Counted from the stretch's first letter, positions 34,763 through 44,033 are shown. The stretch: DNA of 64,000 nucleotides from Xanthomarina spongicola (GCF_003148645.1 NZ_QGGP01000009.1:1-64000); one strand, 5' to 3'. Notes: generated by a model not told the origin, from the sequence alone. Numbers and translations: made by a program.

Positions 34763-35911
34763 TTATTTTTCTACAAACTCTTTCAAGACACCAATTACAT
34801 AATCAATTTCTTCTTTTGTATTGTATTTACAGAACGAGAAACGAATCGAAGGTTTTTGTCTATCTTCTTCATTTAAAATTTGCTCTAACACATGAGATCC
34901 TTTACCACTTCCACTTTGGCATGCACTTCCTTTAGAGCAAGCAATTCCTTTTAAATCTAATTGAAATTGAAGTGTTAAAGCCTTTTCTACAGACATTGGT
35001 AAACATACATTTAACAAAGTATATGTGCTTTTAGAATTATCTGAACAATTACCATTAAACTTTACTTTTGGGATGGCTTTTGCTATTTCAGTTTTAAAAT
35101 AATCTTTTAAGCCTTCTACATAAGTTTTTTCCTCTTCTAAATTAGCATATGCCATTACAAATGCTGTTTCTAATCCTTTTATATTATGTACTGGCTCAGT
35201 TCCTGCTCTAAAGCCACGTTCTTGAGTACCTCCAAAAATAAGTGGTTTTAAATTATTGCTTTTTCTAATATAAGCAAAACCAATCCCTTTAGGTCCATGG
35301 AATTTATGTGCTGCAGCAGTCATAAAATCAATAGGTGTTTCTTGAACATCCCATTTATAATGACCAATAGATTGAACTGTATCACTATGAAAAAGCGCAT
35401 TATTTGCTTTACAAAGTGAAGATACTTTATCTAAATCTAACAAATTACCCACTTCGTTATTAACATGCATTAAACTAACTAACTTTCGTTCTGTATTTGC
35501 TGATAATAAGCGTTCTAAATCTTGATAATCAGGTGTTCCACATTCTTGAAGTTTTACATATTCTACAGTAACATCATATTCATTTCTTAATTCTTCAACT
35601 GTATGCAAAACAGCATGATGCTCTATTGGTGATGTTATAATAGTAGTTACATTGGCATCTCTAGCTGCACAACGCAATATCATATTATCGGCTTCAGTTC
35701 CTCCAGAAGTAAAAATAATTTCTTGTGGTGAAGCATTAAGCTCTTTAGCAATGGCTTTTCTTGTAGTTTCTATAATAGATTTTGATGCTCTTCCAAAAGC
35801 ATGAGTAGAAGATGGATTTCCGTAAGAATGTTCTAAAACATCTTGCATATCTTGTATAACTTCTTTTCTAACTTGGGTTGTAGCAGCACTATCTAAATAA
35901 ACAGTTTTCAT
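34763..35911 (-). CDS. Cysteine desulfurase family protein (IscS/NifS-like)
   Basis: 382 residues, a PLP enzyme that takes sulfur from cysteine for Fe-S clusters or thiolation. It has the N-terminal YLDSAATTQVRKEVI motif, PLP-binding HHAVLHT and the Schiff-base Lys in MTAAAHKFHGPKGIGFAY. The active-site cysteine region is CSKGSACQSGSGKGSHVL. The long loop with Cys marks the NifS/IscS class. No iscU, suf or tRNA-thiolation gene is next to it, so the acceptor is unknown. Confidence 0.92.
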   Translation of the reverse strand: MKTVYLDSAATTQVRKEVIQDMQDVLEHSYGNPSSTHAFGRASKSIIETTRKAIAKELNASPQEIIFTSGGTEADNMILRCAARDANVTTIITSPIEHHAVLHTVEELRNEYDVTVEYVKLQECGTPDYQDLERLLSANTERKLVSLMHVNNEVGNLLDLDKVSSLCKANNALFHSDTVQSIGHYKWDVQETPIDFMTAAAHKFHGPKGIGFAYIRKSNNLKPLIFGGTQERGFRAGTEPVHNIKGLETAFVMAYANLEEEKTYVEGLKDYFKTEIAKAIPKVKFNGNCSDNSKSTYTLLNVCLPMSVEKALTLQFQLDLKGIACSKGSACQSGSGKGSHVLEQILNEEDRQKPSIRFSFCKYNTKEEIDYVIGVLKEFVEK

Positions 35912-36039
35912 AAAAGTATTTTAGCATGATTCTAAATCACGATTTAATGAGCAAAAATAGGGCAATTAAAATTATTTGCAAGAAGCCACGTTGTATATTT
36001 AACAAATCTTTTATTTTTGTTTCAAATTTTAATAGAACT

Positions 36040-36981
36040 ATGCGAAATTTAATAGCTTTTTTATCAATTATATTATTAATGACTTCATGCGATGATGGAG
36101 ATATTATTTTTGTGCAATTAGATTTTGATGACACTTTTGAAACCTGTGGTGAATTGGTATTTTATAATGTGAAAGAGAATCCTGTAGAATCACTCTCATT
36201 ACAAATAAGTTCACCAACAACAACGCTAGAAGACGTGTTAGAATTAGAATATATAGATACTGATAATTTATTAGTAACACTTGTAAATCCGGAAATTACT
36301 GGCACAATAGATGGTGTTAACAATTTTTTAAATTATAGAAGTTATAGTACAAATTCTGGTAACTTGTTTTGTAACGATGTACCTCCATCAAATTTACAGA
36401 TAACAGAAGATCAATCTAGTAGTTCTGGAATTTATACTATTTCAACTACTTATTTTGAAGATGATAATGATGGCATTCCTGCAGAAATGGAAGATTTAAA
36501 TAATAATGGCGATTTATATGATGATGATACAGATGGAGATGGTTTACCAAATTTTTTAGATCAAGATGACGATGGAGATAACGTTCTAACCAGTACAGAA
36601 CTTATTGATTATGATAATGATGATGATGACGATAATCCATTGACCGATCCACAAGATACTGATGAAGATGGTATTCCAAATTATTTGGATACTGATGATG
36701 ATGGGGATTTGGTTTTAACAATAAATGAAGAAAATATTACTCAAGACGAAAATCCTTCAAACGATTATACCAACCCAAATCTTGCAGATTATTTAAATCC
36801 AGATGTTGCTACAACTGTTCTGGCAACAGATTACAGACCACATAGTATAAATCAAACTTATGAGGTGTCTATTCTAATTGAGAATATAACATTCCCAACG
36901 CTTAATCAAAATGAATTAGATTTTGGAATACTTGAAGACACAAGAACTACTGGGACAAGAATTGTTACTCCAGAATTTTAA
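36040..36981 (+). CDS. Lipoprotein with thrombospondin-3-like Asp-rich calcium-binding repeats
   Basis: 313 residues when started at 36040; the longer frame from 35926 would put 38 residues before a clear lipoprotein signal (MRNLIAFLSIILLMTSC, Cys at residue 17). The middle (about 140-240) is a run of Asp-rich repeats such as DDNDGIPAEMEDLNNNGD, DTDGDGLPNFLDQDDDGD and DTDEDGIPNYLDTDDDGD, which are calcium-binding turns. The N- and C-terminal parts are unrecognised beta-rich regions. In related flavobacteria similar repeats join onto FKBP-type isomerase domains; no FKBP domain is visible here. Convergent with the Smr gene, overlapping by four bases. Confidence 0.82.
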   Translation: MRNLIAFLSIILLMTSCDDGDIIFVQLDFDDTFETCGELVFYNVKENPVESLSLQISSPTTTLEDVLELEYIDTDNLLVTLVNPEITGTIDGVNNFLNYRSYSTNSGNLFCNDVPPSNLQITEDQSSSSGIYTISTTYFEDDNDGIPAEMEDLNNNGDLYDDDTDGDGLPNFLDQDDDGDNVLTSTELIDYDNDDDDDNPLTDPQDTDEDGIPNYLDTDDDGDLVLTINEENITQDENPSNDYTNPNLADYLNPDVATTVLATDYRPHSINQTYEVSILIENITFPTLNQNELDFGILEDTRTTGTRIVTPEF

Positions 36982-37544
36982 TCGGCTTCTGTATTCTGAA
37001 ATATATAAACTTCGGTTGCACCAGAACCATATTTTTGATAATTAGCATCATAGAATTTCACTTTATTATATCTACCAAAAAGATACTCTAATTCTATTTT
37101 AAGCACACCTTGTCCTACGCCATGAATAAAAACTACTTTTTGAATTCGTTTTCTAATGGCAAATTCCAATTGTTTTCTAGCAGTATCAAGCTGAAGAGTT
37201 AGCATCTCATGATTAGTCATTCTTGTTTTATCTGTTAACTGATGAATGTGCAAATCAACTTCCATAGTTGGTTCGTAACGTTCTTTCGCTTTTTTTCTAA
37301 CAGAAGTCTTCTTATTTGGAGTTTCTTTTTCTTTTATCACATCATCTAAAGATGTGTCTAAAAAAGAATGTTTTTTTAATTCCGATTCATTTTTAATAAC
37401 TACTAATTCATTTGAACTAAATGTCATTTCAAATCCATCAGCTGTTTCTAAAGTAATATTATTTCCATCGATTTTTATAATTCTTCCAGATAAATCTTCA
37501 TCTAAAACAGACACCTTATTTCCAATTTCAAAATTCATTTTCAT
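36978..37544 (-). CDS. Smr/MutS2-type domain protein
   Basis: 188 residues. The N-terminal third has a small beta domain (GNKVSVLDEDLSGRIIKIDGNNITLETADG, read in parts) like that preceding Smr in MutS2. The C-terminal Smr domain shows VDLHIHQLTD and FIHGVGQGVLKIELE, with the closing strand SGATEVYIF. Smr domains are nucleases acting on DNA structures or stalled ribosomes' mRNA. There is no MutS ATPase part, so it is a stand-alone form common in Bacteroidota. Its ATG overlaps the stop of the preceding small membrane gene (ATGA), indicating coupling. Confidence 0.88.
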   Translation of the reverse strand: MKMNFEIGNKVSVLDEDLSGRIIKIDGNNITLETADGFEMTFSSNELVVIKNESELKKHSFLDTSLDDVIKEKETPNKKTSVRKKAKERYEPTMEVDLHIHQLTDKTRMTNHEMLTLQLDTARKQLEFAIRKRIQKVVFIHGVGQGVLKIELEYLFGRYNKVKFYDANYQKYGSGATEVYIFQNTEAD

Positions 37545-37738
37545 TCATTATTTATATCTTCTTCAACTGAGTCTTTTTTACTTGGAATCGTACTAGAAAT
37601 TCTAAACAATCCAAACATTAAAATAATTATGCCGAATATTAAAATAACGACATCTTGTTCCTCTCCAGCTTGTGCGTAAATAGCTACAATACAACCAATT
37701 ACTATTAATAAATAATTTATATACTTAGATATCTTCAT
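37541..37738 (-). CDS. Small two-helix membrane protein
   Basis: 65 residues with two hydrophobic helices (YINYLLIVIGCIVAIYAQA and DVVILIFGIIILMFGLFRI) and a short acidic/basic tail (KKDSVEEDINNE). The stop overlaps the start of the Smr gene, so it is the first gene of a two-gene unit. No family recognised. Confidence 0.75.
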   Translation of the reverse strand: MKISKYINYLLIVIGCIVAIYAQAGEEQDVVILIFGIIILMFGLFRISSTIPSKKDSVEEDINNE

Positions 37739-37847
37739 GAATATGTCGGTAATTTTAAACGGTTAAACGAATATAAAGTTTAGCAGTTCTTTTTTTGTAT
37801 TTTTTTTCATAAATTTTATAAAAATAACTTTAAAAAGGTTTAAAAAT

Positions 37848-38588
37848 ATGAAAAAGATATACTCAATTTTTAAGCTCCAAATTTTTGCCCTACTAATACT
37901 TACCTCAACAGCTTTAAGTGCACAAGTTGGTATAGGTACTACAAGTCCAAATGCTGATGCTTTATTAGATATTGATGCTTCAACAAATGTTGGTGGATTG
38001 CTATTACCAAGAGTATCATTAACACAAACAACAAATTTTGCTCCTTTGACTGCTCATGTTCAAGGAATGTCTGTTTATAATACTGCAACTGCTAATGATG
38101 TTACTCCTGGTCAATATTATAATGATGGTACCAAGTGGGTAAGAGTAGAAGAGTCTACACTCATTGATAGTATTAGTCTTAATAGTGATCTTATTCTTAA
38201 TTCTGTGAATTTCTCAAATATTTCTGGAATGCTATTAACCTTTACAGCAAAAAAGACTTCGGTATTAGTTACTTTAACAGCTTCTGGCATTGGTTATACT
38301 AATTCTTTAGGGACTATCGAACTAAGAGTTAGAAACACAACAGACAATTATATTTTAGGTGGAACAAATACTAAAATCCAGAGTTTGTATGACACTTTTT
38401 TATCTTCATATAGTGTAACTACATGGAGCTGTAGTTTTTCTAAACTTATGACTGGCTTAACAGTTGGTAATACTTATTCATTAAGAGTGCAAAGCTCTGC
38501 AAATGCTATTTATGGAACACGTGGCGCTGCAATTTATCCAATTTCGGCTCCTGATACCAATCATTTAACATTATCTGTAACTCAATAA
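37848..38588 (+). CDS. Secreted protein with a VGIGTTSP-type N-terminal region
   Basis: 246 residues with a signal peptide (1-25, ending ALSAQ). The mature start VGIGTTSPNADALLDIDAS, followed by GGLLLPRVSLTQT and PGQYYNDGTKWVRVE, is the common opening of many exported Bacteroidota proteins that carry a tail-fibre-like repeat. The C-terminal half is beta-rich (LRVRNTTDNYILGGTNTKIQ). No T9SS sorting domain is visible at its end. It begins a run of three secreted-protein genes (37848-40907). Confidence 0.75.
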   Translation: MKKIYSIFKLQIFALLILTSTALSAQVGIGTTSPNADALLDIDASTNVGGLLLPRVSLTQTTNFAPLTAHVQGMSVYNTATANDVTPGQYYNDGTKWVRVEESTLIDSISLNSDLILNSVNFSNISGMLLTFTAKKTSVLVTLTASGIGYTNSLGTIELRVRNTTDNYILGGTNTKIQSLYDTFLSSYSVTTWSCSFSKLMTGLTVGNTYSLRVQSSANAIYGTRGAAIYPISAPDTNHLTLSVTQ

Positions 38589-38593
38589 TTAAT

Positions 38594-38953
38594 ATGGAAA
38601 TTCAAAAAAAATATAATTTAACATTGTTTTTTCTACTAATTTTTAGCTTAGGTTTTTCTCAAAATGCAAAAACCCTAGTTAAAGATAATAATAATGTTCA
38701 TAATCTAAAAAGTTCTGAAAAAAGACCAATAAATGCGACTGATAATGTAGCAATAGATTCAAATAAAAACTCAAAACCAACTCCAACACTTAGTCCATAT
38801 TCTGTTACACCAATAGATTCAGACAATATTAAGATGAAAGATTCTAAGACAAATACAAACAAAAAAGTGGAATTAAAATCACAAGCTGTTTATACTTCTG
38901 AAGATCTTGATACAAATGATGTCAATAAAAAGAAACTAAATGAAACCAATTAA
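38594..38953 (+). CDS. Hypothetical small secreted protein, Lys/Asn/Ser-rich
   Basis: 119 residues with a clear signal peptide (about 1-23, LFFLLIFSLGFSQ). The rest is low-complexity and polar (NATDNVAIDSNKNSKPTPTL, KDSKTNTNKKVELKS), likely unfolded. It starts six bases after the previous gene and ends just before the T9SS cargo gene, so all three are likely cotranscribed. No family recognised. Confidence 0.65.
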   Translation: MEIQKKYNLTLFFLLIFSLGFSQNAKTLVKDNNNVHNLKSSEKRPINATDNVAIDSNKNSKPTPTLSPYSVTPIDSDNIKMKDSKTNTNKKVELKSQAVYTSEDLDTNDVNKKKLNETN

Positions 38954-38990
38954 ATACTTTTGTAACATTAACAATTACATAACTATTGCT

Positions 38991-40907
38991 ATGAAGCACT
39001 TATACTCATTTATATTAATTGTAACTTGTAGCCTAACATTTGCACAGTCAGATTTATTTGTAAGTGATGATAGCTATGTTTTTGTTGATGGCAATGGTTT
39101 TACTTCTGGTCCAACAGTTGCGCCACTTTTTGTTACTAACGATGTAAACTTACAAGGGGATATTAATACGAATGGAAATTCTGGACACCTCTATTTACGT
39201 AACGAAGCTCAATTATTACAAAGTAATGGTACCATTACAAGTACAAATACAGGAGATGGTAAACTAAGTATCTTCCAAACAGGAACTTCTAATACCTATA
39301 TGTATAACTACTGGTGTTCACCAGTTGGTATAAATAGTGGTGGCTCTGGGAATACCGTATTTACACCTAACGTTAATTTTTATGATCATATTGGACATGC
39401 TATTCCTGCATTAAACCCAATAACAAGTAGCCTTGCTACTTATACAACTGGCTATGATGGAACGGCAACCGTTGCATTAACAACACCTCAGGTAATCTCA
39501 AATTATTGGCTATTTACTTTTACTGGAACACCTGCACATCCTTATCCAAATGATTTCCAAGATTGGCAAGGTTTAGGAGCTGGACCAGGAACTATAAATA
39601 CTGGTGGGTTAATTAATGGCACGTTAGCTTCTGGCTATGGTTTTACTATGAAAGGAAATCCAAGTGGAGCTCAAAAATATGATTTTAGAGGAAGACCAAA
39701 TAATGGAACTATTACAACAATCTTAAATGCCGAAAGAGAAACATTAGTAGGCAACCCGTATCCTTCTGCTTTAGATGCTAGAGCTTATATTCATGATACA
39801 AATAATGCTGCAATTATTGATTCTGCAACTCTTTCTTTCTGGGAGCAAGATCCGTCACAATCTACATCTCATGTGTTAGTTAATTATGTTGGAGGTTATG
39901 CAACGTATACAATTAATGCTGCAGGAACTGTTGAAACTTTTACACCATCTACTTTTGACACATACAATATTGATGGAACTATTAATACTACTGGTGGTGG
40001 AAGCACAAGTGGGAAAAATGTGTATCGTTATATTCCAGTTGGTCAAGGTTTTTTAGTTAAAGGTAATAGTACAGGAGGAACACTTAGAACCACAAACTCC
40101 ATGCGTGTTTTTCAAAAAACAGCAGCATCATTAAGTGAATTTTTTAGAATTTCAGACACTTCTGAAAATACAGAAGAGAATGTTGCTAGTTATACCGAAG
40201 ATGGTCTTTTTATAATGCCTGAGGATTATAAACGTTTTAGATTAAATGTTGATTTCAAAGACACCTATACAAGACAATTATTACAAACCTTTCATCCAAC
40301 TGCAACTCATGGTGAAGATTACGGATTAGAGACCAGAAGTCCGGCAGCTTTAAACTCTGATGTATTTTGGCCACAAGGTGATAAAGCTTTTAATGCACAA
40401 GCATTTGCATTTGACATAGAATTACTTATTCCTTTGGTTCTTAATATTAATCAGGATCAACTAATCCGTTTTAGAATTTTCGATATTCAGAATTTTGACG
40501 AAAGTCAACCTATCTTTATACATGACATAGAAAATGATATCTATGTTGACTTAAGAGAAAGCAATTATGAAATAAATTTACCTCAAGGAATTTATACAGA
40601 CCGATTTGAAATTACATTTAAATCTGAAAGACTAAATATTGAAGAAGTTATAACTGCTAATGATTTATATATCTATCAAAACAATCAATTAGATCAATTA
40701 ACTATTTCTAACCCAAAACTTTTAGAAATAAAACAAGTAAGACTATACGATGTTACTGGAAAACAAATCTTTGATGAAAGGGACTTAAAAACGGAAGCAA
40801 ATTTCAGTTTTTCAACAAAAAGCTTAAGTCAAGGGGTTTATATTGCTAATGTTACTTTTGCCGATAATCAAGTAGTAAGTAAAAAGATTATTGTTTCAAA
40901 TAAATAA
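38991..40907 (+). CDS. T9SS type A sorting-domain secreted protein
   Basis: 638 residues from the ATG at 38991, which gives a normal signal peptide (MKHLYSFILIVTCSLTFAQ). A frame starting at 38940 would add 17 residues in front of the signal. The body is Gly/Thr/Asn-rich and beta in character, with a 'NYWCSPVG' and 'VGNPYPSALDA' pattern common in large surface proteins of Flavobacteriia. The last 75 residues are a T9SS C-terminal sorting domain (QVRLYDVTGKQIFDERDL, LSQGVYIANVTFADNQVVSKK, given in parts). It should be secreted and anchored on the surface. The function is unknown. Confidence 0.85.
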   Translation: MKHLYSFILIVTCSLTFAQSDLFVSDDSYVFVDGNGFTSGPTVAPLFVTNDVNLQGDINTNGNSGHLYLRNEAQLLQSNGTITSTNTGDGKLSIFQTGTSNTYMYNYWCSPVGINSGGSGNTVFTPNVNFYDHIGHAIPALNPITSSLATYTTGYDGTATVALTTPQVISNYWLFTFTGTPAHPYPNDFQDWQGLGAGPGTINTGGLINGTLASGYGFTMKGNPSGAQKYDFRGRPNNGTITTILNAERETLVGNPYPSALDARAYIHDTNNAAIIDSATLSFWEQDPSQSTSHVLVNYVGGYATYTINAAGTVETFTPSTFDTYNIDGTINTTGGGSTSGKNVYRYIPVGQGFLVKGNSTGGTLRTTNSMRVFQKTAASLSEFFRISDTSENTEENVASYTEDGLFIMPEDYKRFRLNVDFKDTYTRQLLQTFHPTATHGEDYGLETRSPAALNSDVFWPQGDKAFNAQAFAFDIELLIPLVLNINQDQLIRFRIFDIQNFDESQPIFIHDIENDIYVDLRESNYEINLPQGIYTDRFEITFKSERLNIEEVITANDLYIYQNNQLDQLTISNPKLLEIKQVRLYDVTGKQIFDERDLKTEANFSFSTKSLSQGVYIANVTFADNQVVSKKIIVSNK

Positions 40908-40955
40908 ACCTTTAGATTTTTATATCTTTAAAACTTAGAATTTAAAGATATAAAT

Positions 40956-41240
40956 ATGTCTTCAATTGAAGGTTTTATGATACCATGCCTAAACAAACAA
41001 CTTCTCGGATTTGAATGTTTAGGCTGTGGTTTACAAAGAGCTTTTCTATTTATATTGCATGGCGAATTTATTGCTGCATTTAAAATGTATCCAGCTATTT
41101 ATACTTTAATTCCTTTGTTCCTGTTAATTGGAATCAATATTTTCTTTAAATTTAAAAATTCAAACAAAATTATTAATGTCCTTGCTATAATTACTGTTGT
41201 CATTATTATAGTAAGTTATATATTTAAACTTATCAACTAA
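40956..41240 (+). CDS. DUF2752 family membrane protein
   Basis: 94 residues with two hydrophobic helices. The family signature is FECLGCGLQRA near residue 25, followed by a helix (FLFILHGEFIAAFKMYP) and a C-terminal transmembrane helix (INVLAIITVVIIIVSYIF). DUF2752 proteins often lie beside TM2 or CCC-motif membrane genes in this phylum. Function unknown. The CCC-motif gene starts nine bases later, so the two form one unit. Confidence 0.88.
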   Translation: MSSIEGFMIPCLNKQLLGFECLGCGLQRAFLFILHGEFIAAFKMYPAIYTLIPLFLLIGINIFFKFKNSNKIINVLAIITVVIIIVSYIFKLIN

Positions 41241-41249
41241 CACTTATTT

Positions 41250-41576
41250 ATGGAAAAACAAAATCTCAAACCAGCCTTAGTTTATGTTTTAGCAATTTTA
41301 GGATTATTATGTTGTTGTTTTGGAGGCCTCGGATTTATTCTTGCAGGTATTGCCTTTTTTATTGCACACAGTAAACTAAAAGAAGTTGAAGCAAACCCAG
41401 ACAATTACGATCATGATAGTGTAAAGGCAATGAACACTGCAAAAATAGTTGCCATGTCTATCTTGATTATAAATTTATTGTATTTTGGAATGACAATTTA
41501 TAGAATTTCAACTGTAGGTTGGGATGAAATTATGCAACAGTCTGAACAAATGATGGAAGAATGGGGAAATCAATAA
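41250..41576 (+). CDS. CCC-motif membrane protein
   Basis: 108 residues with three hydrophobic helices. The motif LLCCCFGGLGFILAGIAFFIA gives the family its name; the following loop HSKLKEVEANPDNYD and the second helix IVAMSILIINLLYFGMTIY are also typical. Usually next to DUF2752. Function unknown. It ends in the terminator shared with rocD. Confidence 0.85.
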   Translation: MEKQNLKPALVYVLAILGLLCCCFGGLGFILAGIAFFIAHSKLKEVEANPDNYDHDSVKAMNTAKIVAMSILIINLLYFGMTIYRISTVGWDEIMQQSEQMMEEWGNQ

Positions 41577-41591
41577 CCCTTATTTAATAAT

Positions 41592-41621
41592 AAAAAAAGC
41601 GACCAAATAGTCGCTTTTTTT
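41592..41621. terminator. Shared terminator of the CCC-motif gene and rocD
   Basis: Stem AGCGAC (to 41603) with GTCGCT (41610-41615), loop CAAATA, with seven A before and seven T after. Confidence 0.85.
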
Positions 41622-41644
41622 ATTACATATACCAAATGGAATTT

Positions 41645-42889
41645 TTAATCTTCAAATTGCTTAAGTGTTTTAACAATAATAGAAACACAATCTAATAATT
41701 GTTCTTCATTCATTATTAAAGGTGGAGCAAAACGAATAATGTTTCCATGTGTTGGTTTTGCTAATAAGCCATTATCTCTTAATGCTAAACAAATATTCCA
41801 AGCTTTGTCGCTTTCTTCTTCATCATTTATAACGATAGCATTAAGCAATCCTTTTCCTCTTACCAATTTTACCAAATCAGTAGTTTCAATATATTTATTT
41901 AGTTCACTTCTAAAAAGTTGCCCTAAAGTTTCTGCATTTTCTGCTAGATTCTCATCCCTTACAACTTCTAATGCTGCTATTGCAACAGCAGCTGCTACTG
42001 GATTTCCACCAAAAGTACTTCCATGGTTTCCTGGTTTGATAACATTCATAATATTATCATTTGCTAAAACAGCACTAACTGGATAAGCTCCACCACTTAA
42101 TGCTTTACCTAGAATTAAAACATCTGGCTTCACATTCTCATGATCTACAGCTAATAATTTTCCAGTTCTAGCTATTCCTGTTTGAACTTCGTCTGCAATA
42201 AATAGCACATTGTATTTTTTGCATAAAGCTTTTGCTTTTGTTAAATACCCTTCTCCAGGAACATACACACCTGCTTCGCCTTGAATAGGCTCTACCAAAA
42301 ATCCTGCTATATTTGGATTACTCTTTAACTCGGTTTCTAAAGCATCTAAATTATCGTAATCTATTTTAATAAATCCTTTAGTATAAGGTCCAAAATTCTT
42401 TCGAGCTACTGGGTCATTTGAAAAAGAAATAATAGTTGTAGTTCTTCCGTGGAAGTTATTTTTACAAACAACAATTTCTGCTTCATTTTCATCAATTCCT
42501 TTAACCTCATAAGCCCATTTTCTACATAGTTTTAAAGCTGTCTCAACAGCTTCAGCTCCTGTATTCATTGGTAACAATTTATCAAATCCAAAAAATTCAC
42601 AAGCAAATTTCTCGTATTTTCCAAGCACGTCATTATAAAACGCTCTTGATGTTAAAGTTAATGTTTGAGCTTGATTTACCATTGCTCCAACAATTTTTGG
42701 ATGACAATGTCCTTGGTTTACTGCTGAGTATGCCGAAAGAAAGTCGTAATATTTTTTCCCTTCTACGTCCCAAACATACACACCTTCTCCTCTATTTAAT
42801 ACTACTGGTAGTGGATGGTAATTGTGTGCACCATACTTGTTTTCTAAATCTATCGCTTTTTGCGATGATAATTGGTCTAAAACAGCCAT
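41645..42889 (-). CDS. rocD: Ornithine--oxo-acid aminotransferase
   Basis: 414 residues from the ATG at 42889 ([20 protein letters not shown]). An upstream start at 42934 would lie inside a hairpin and is less likely. Class III PLP aminotransferase. Motifs: [67 protein letters not shown], and the PLP Lys in [17 protein letters not shown]. It converts ornithine and 2-oxoglutarate to glutamate semialdehyde and glutamate. Monocistronic, with an unusual leader of about 60 bases or more upstream. Confidence 0.95.
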   Translation of the reverse strand: MAVLDQLSSQKAIDLENKYGAHNYHPLPVVLNRGEGVYVWDVEGKKYYDFLSAYSAVNQGHCHPKIVGAMVNQAQTLTLTSRAFYNDVLGKYEKFACEFFGFDKLLPMNTGAEAVETALKLCRKWAYEVKGIDENEAEIVVCKNNFHGRTTTIISFSNDPVARKNFGPYTKGFIKIDYDNLDALETELKSNPNIAGFLVEPIQGEAGVYVPGEGYLTKAKALCKKYNVLFIADEVQTGIARTGKLLAVDHENVKPDVLILGKALSGGAYPVSAVLANDNIMNVIKPGNHGSTFGGNPVAAAVAIAALEVVRDENLAENAETLGQLFRSELNKYIETTDLVKLVRGKGLLNAIVINDEEESDKAWNICLALRDNGLLAKPTHGNIIRFAPPLIMNEEQLLDCVSIIVKTLKQFED

Positions 42890-42911
42890 TTTAAAAAATA
42901 ATTTAAGGTTT

Positions 42912-42934
42912 ATGCCCTTATTTGAATAAGGCAT
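42912..42934 (-). promoter_or_regulatory. Hairpin in the leader of rocD
   Basis: ATGCCCTTATT (42912-42922) and AATAAGGCAT (42925-42934) form a 10-bp stem with one bulged base and a two-base loop, ending 23 bases before the rocD start. A TTTGCA element just beyond (about 42956-42961 on the minus strand) may be the -7 region. Its role in control is a guess. Confidence 0.4.
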
Positions 42935-43104
42935 CGTTTAACATCATTTCTAGATGCAAACATTAATAATTAAATCTCGCTAAGCGAGTAAAATAACCAT
43001 TCCTACTGTACCTTTTTCCTTTCGAAGTTTCGAAAATTCAGCGTGGGAGAGAAATCATCCCTTAGGGCTTGCAAATTACAAATTTTATGTGTTTCAATAA
43101 AATG

Positions 43105-43491
43105 TTATTCAGACAATTTTCCAGATAAAGAAGACACTTGCAACTCTAATCTTTTCAATTCCCTTAAAAGAGCATTTTTATCCATTTGCATCCAAGCAAA
43201 AACCTTAAGCATACTTACTCCAAATAAAAATACTAAAGCGCCAATTCCCCATTTAATGTATTCTTTTTGGACATCTGTTTCAAAAAATTGTACAATACAA
43301 TAAATAAATAAAGCAAAAAATACCAATGTCATAAAATTCATTAAAAACATAATCCATTTATTTTTTCCTTTAAACAAACCTAGGACCATTTGAAAAACAT
43401 TTTGTTCTTCTAACTCGTCATAGAATTTTGCCTCTTCTTCTGTTAGTGTTTCTTTTATTAATTTGTCGATATCTTCTGTTTGATTTTTCAT
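43105..43491 (-). CDS. Two-helix membrane protein paired with an ECF sigma factor
   Basis: 128 residues. An acidic N-terminal helix (TEDIDKLIKETLTEEEAKFYDELEE) precedes two transmembrane helices (about 46-66, MFLMNFMTLVFFALFIYCIV; and about 76-96, IKWGIGALVFLFGVSMLKVF). A C-terminal amphipathic helix (LLRELKRLELQVSSLSGKL) ends the protein. It lies five bases after the sigma gene. It may be an anti-sigma or signalling partner; the layout resembles DUF6768, but I am not certain of the family. Confidence 0.7.
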   Translation of the reverse strand: MKNQTEDIDKLIKETLTEEEAKFYDELEEQNVFQMVLGLFKGKNKWIMFLMNFMTLVFFALFIYCIVQFFETDVQKEYIKWGIGALVFLFGVSMLKVFAWMQMDKNALLRELKRLELQVSSLSGKLSE

Positions 43492-43496
43492 AATAA

Positions 43497-44033
43497 TTAA
43501 ATTTTTATTTCTTGTTTTAATTTTTCTCTTGCATGAAACAATCTAGATTTTGTTGTCCCAACAGAAATATTTAAAGTTTTACTAATTTCTTTTAAACTAT
43601 ACGCTTCCATATAAAATAGCCTTATAACAATTTGATGCTGTTCAGAAAGGTTTAGAATAGCTTTTAATAGTTGCTTTTTTAAATGTGTTCTTTCATCATG
43701 CATGTCTTCAAAAGTAGACTGCTCGTATTGTAGCTCAATATGTTTTCTAAATTCATTATTATTCTTACTTAAAGCATCAAAAGATTTATTGCAAACAATC
43801 CGTATGGCCCAACTTCCAAAACTATGTGGATCTCTTAAGGTGTTTATTTTATTAATAATTGTTTGCCAGCTATCTTGAGCTATATCTTTAGATAAATCTG
43901 AATCTTTAACTATCCAAAAAGCTTTTTCACAAAACACCAAATGCCATCGTTTAACCAAAGTCACCAACGCTTTGCTATCTCCTGATTGATAAGCTTCCAC
44001 CAGATTATAATCTATATGTTTGTCTGATTTCAA
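43497..44033 (-). CDS. ECF-type RNA polymerase sigma factor
   Basis: 178 residues. Region 2 is visible as FWIVKDSDLSKDIAQDSWQTIINKI with a downstream GSWAIRIVCNKSFDAL. Region 4 is ILNLSEQHQIVIRLFYMEAYSLKEISKTLN (read in parts) with VGTTKSRLFHAREKLKQEI. The start MKSDKHIDYNLVEAYQSGD gives the usual N-terminus. It is divergent from rlmD and followed by a small two-helix membrane protein. It is a different sub-family from the sigma factor at 15699. Confidence 0.93.
   Translation of the reverse strand: MKSDKHIDYNLVEAYQSGDSKALVTLVKRWHLVFCEKAFWIVKDSDLSKDIAQDSWQTIINKINTLRDPHSFGSWAIRIVCNKSFDALSKNNNEFRKHIELQYEQSTFEDMHDERTHLKKQLLKAILNLSEQHQIVIRLFYMEAYSLKEISKTLNISVGTTKSRLFHAREKLKQEIKI

Noticed and set aside
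35926-36039. 38-residue N-terminal extension of the calcium-repeat lipoprotein
   Set aside because: It would bury a clear lipoprotein signal peptide that begins at 36040.
42890-42934. Longer N-terminus for RocD starting at 42934
   Set aside because: The extra 15 residues are encoded by a perfect hairpin, and the family N-terminus starts at the ATG at 42889.
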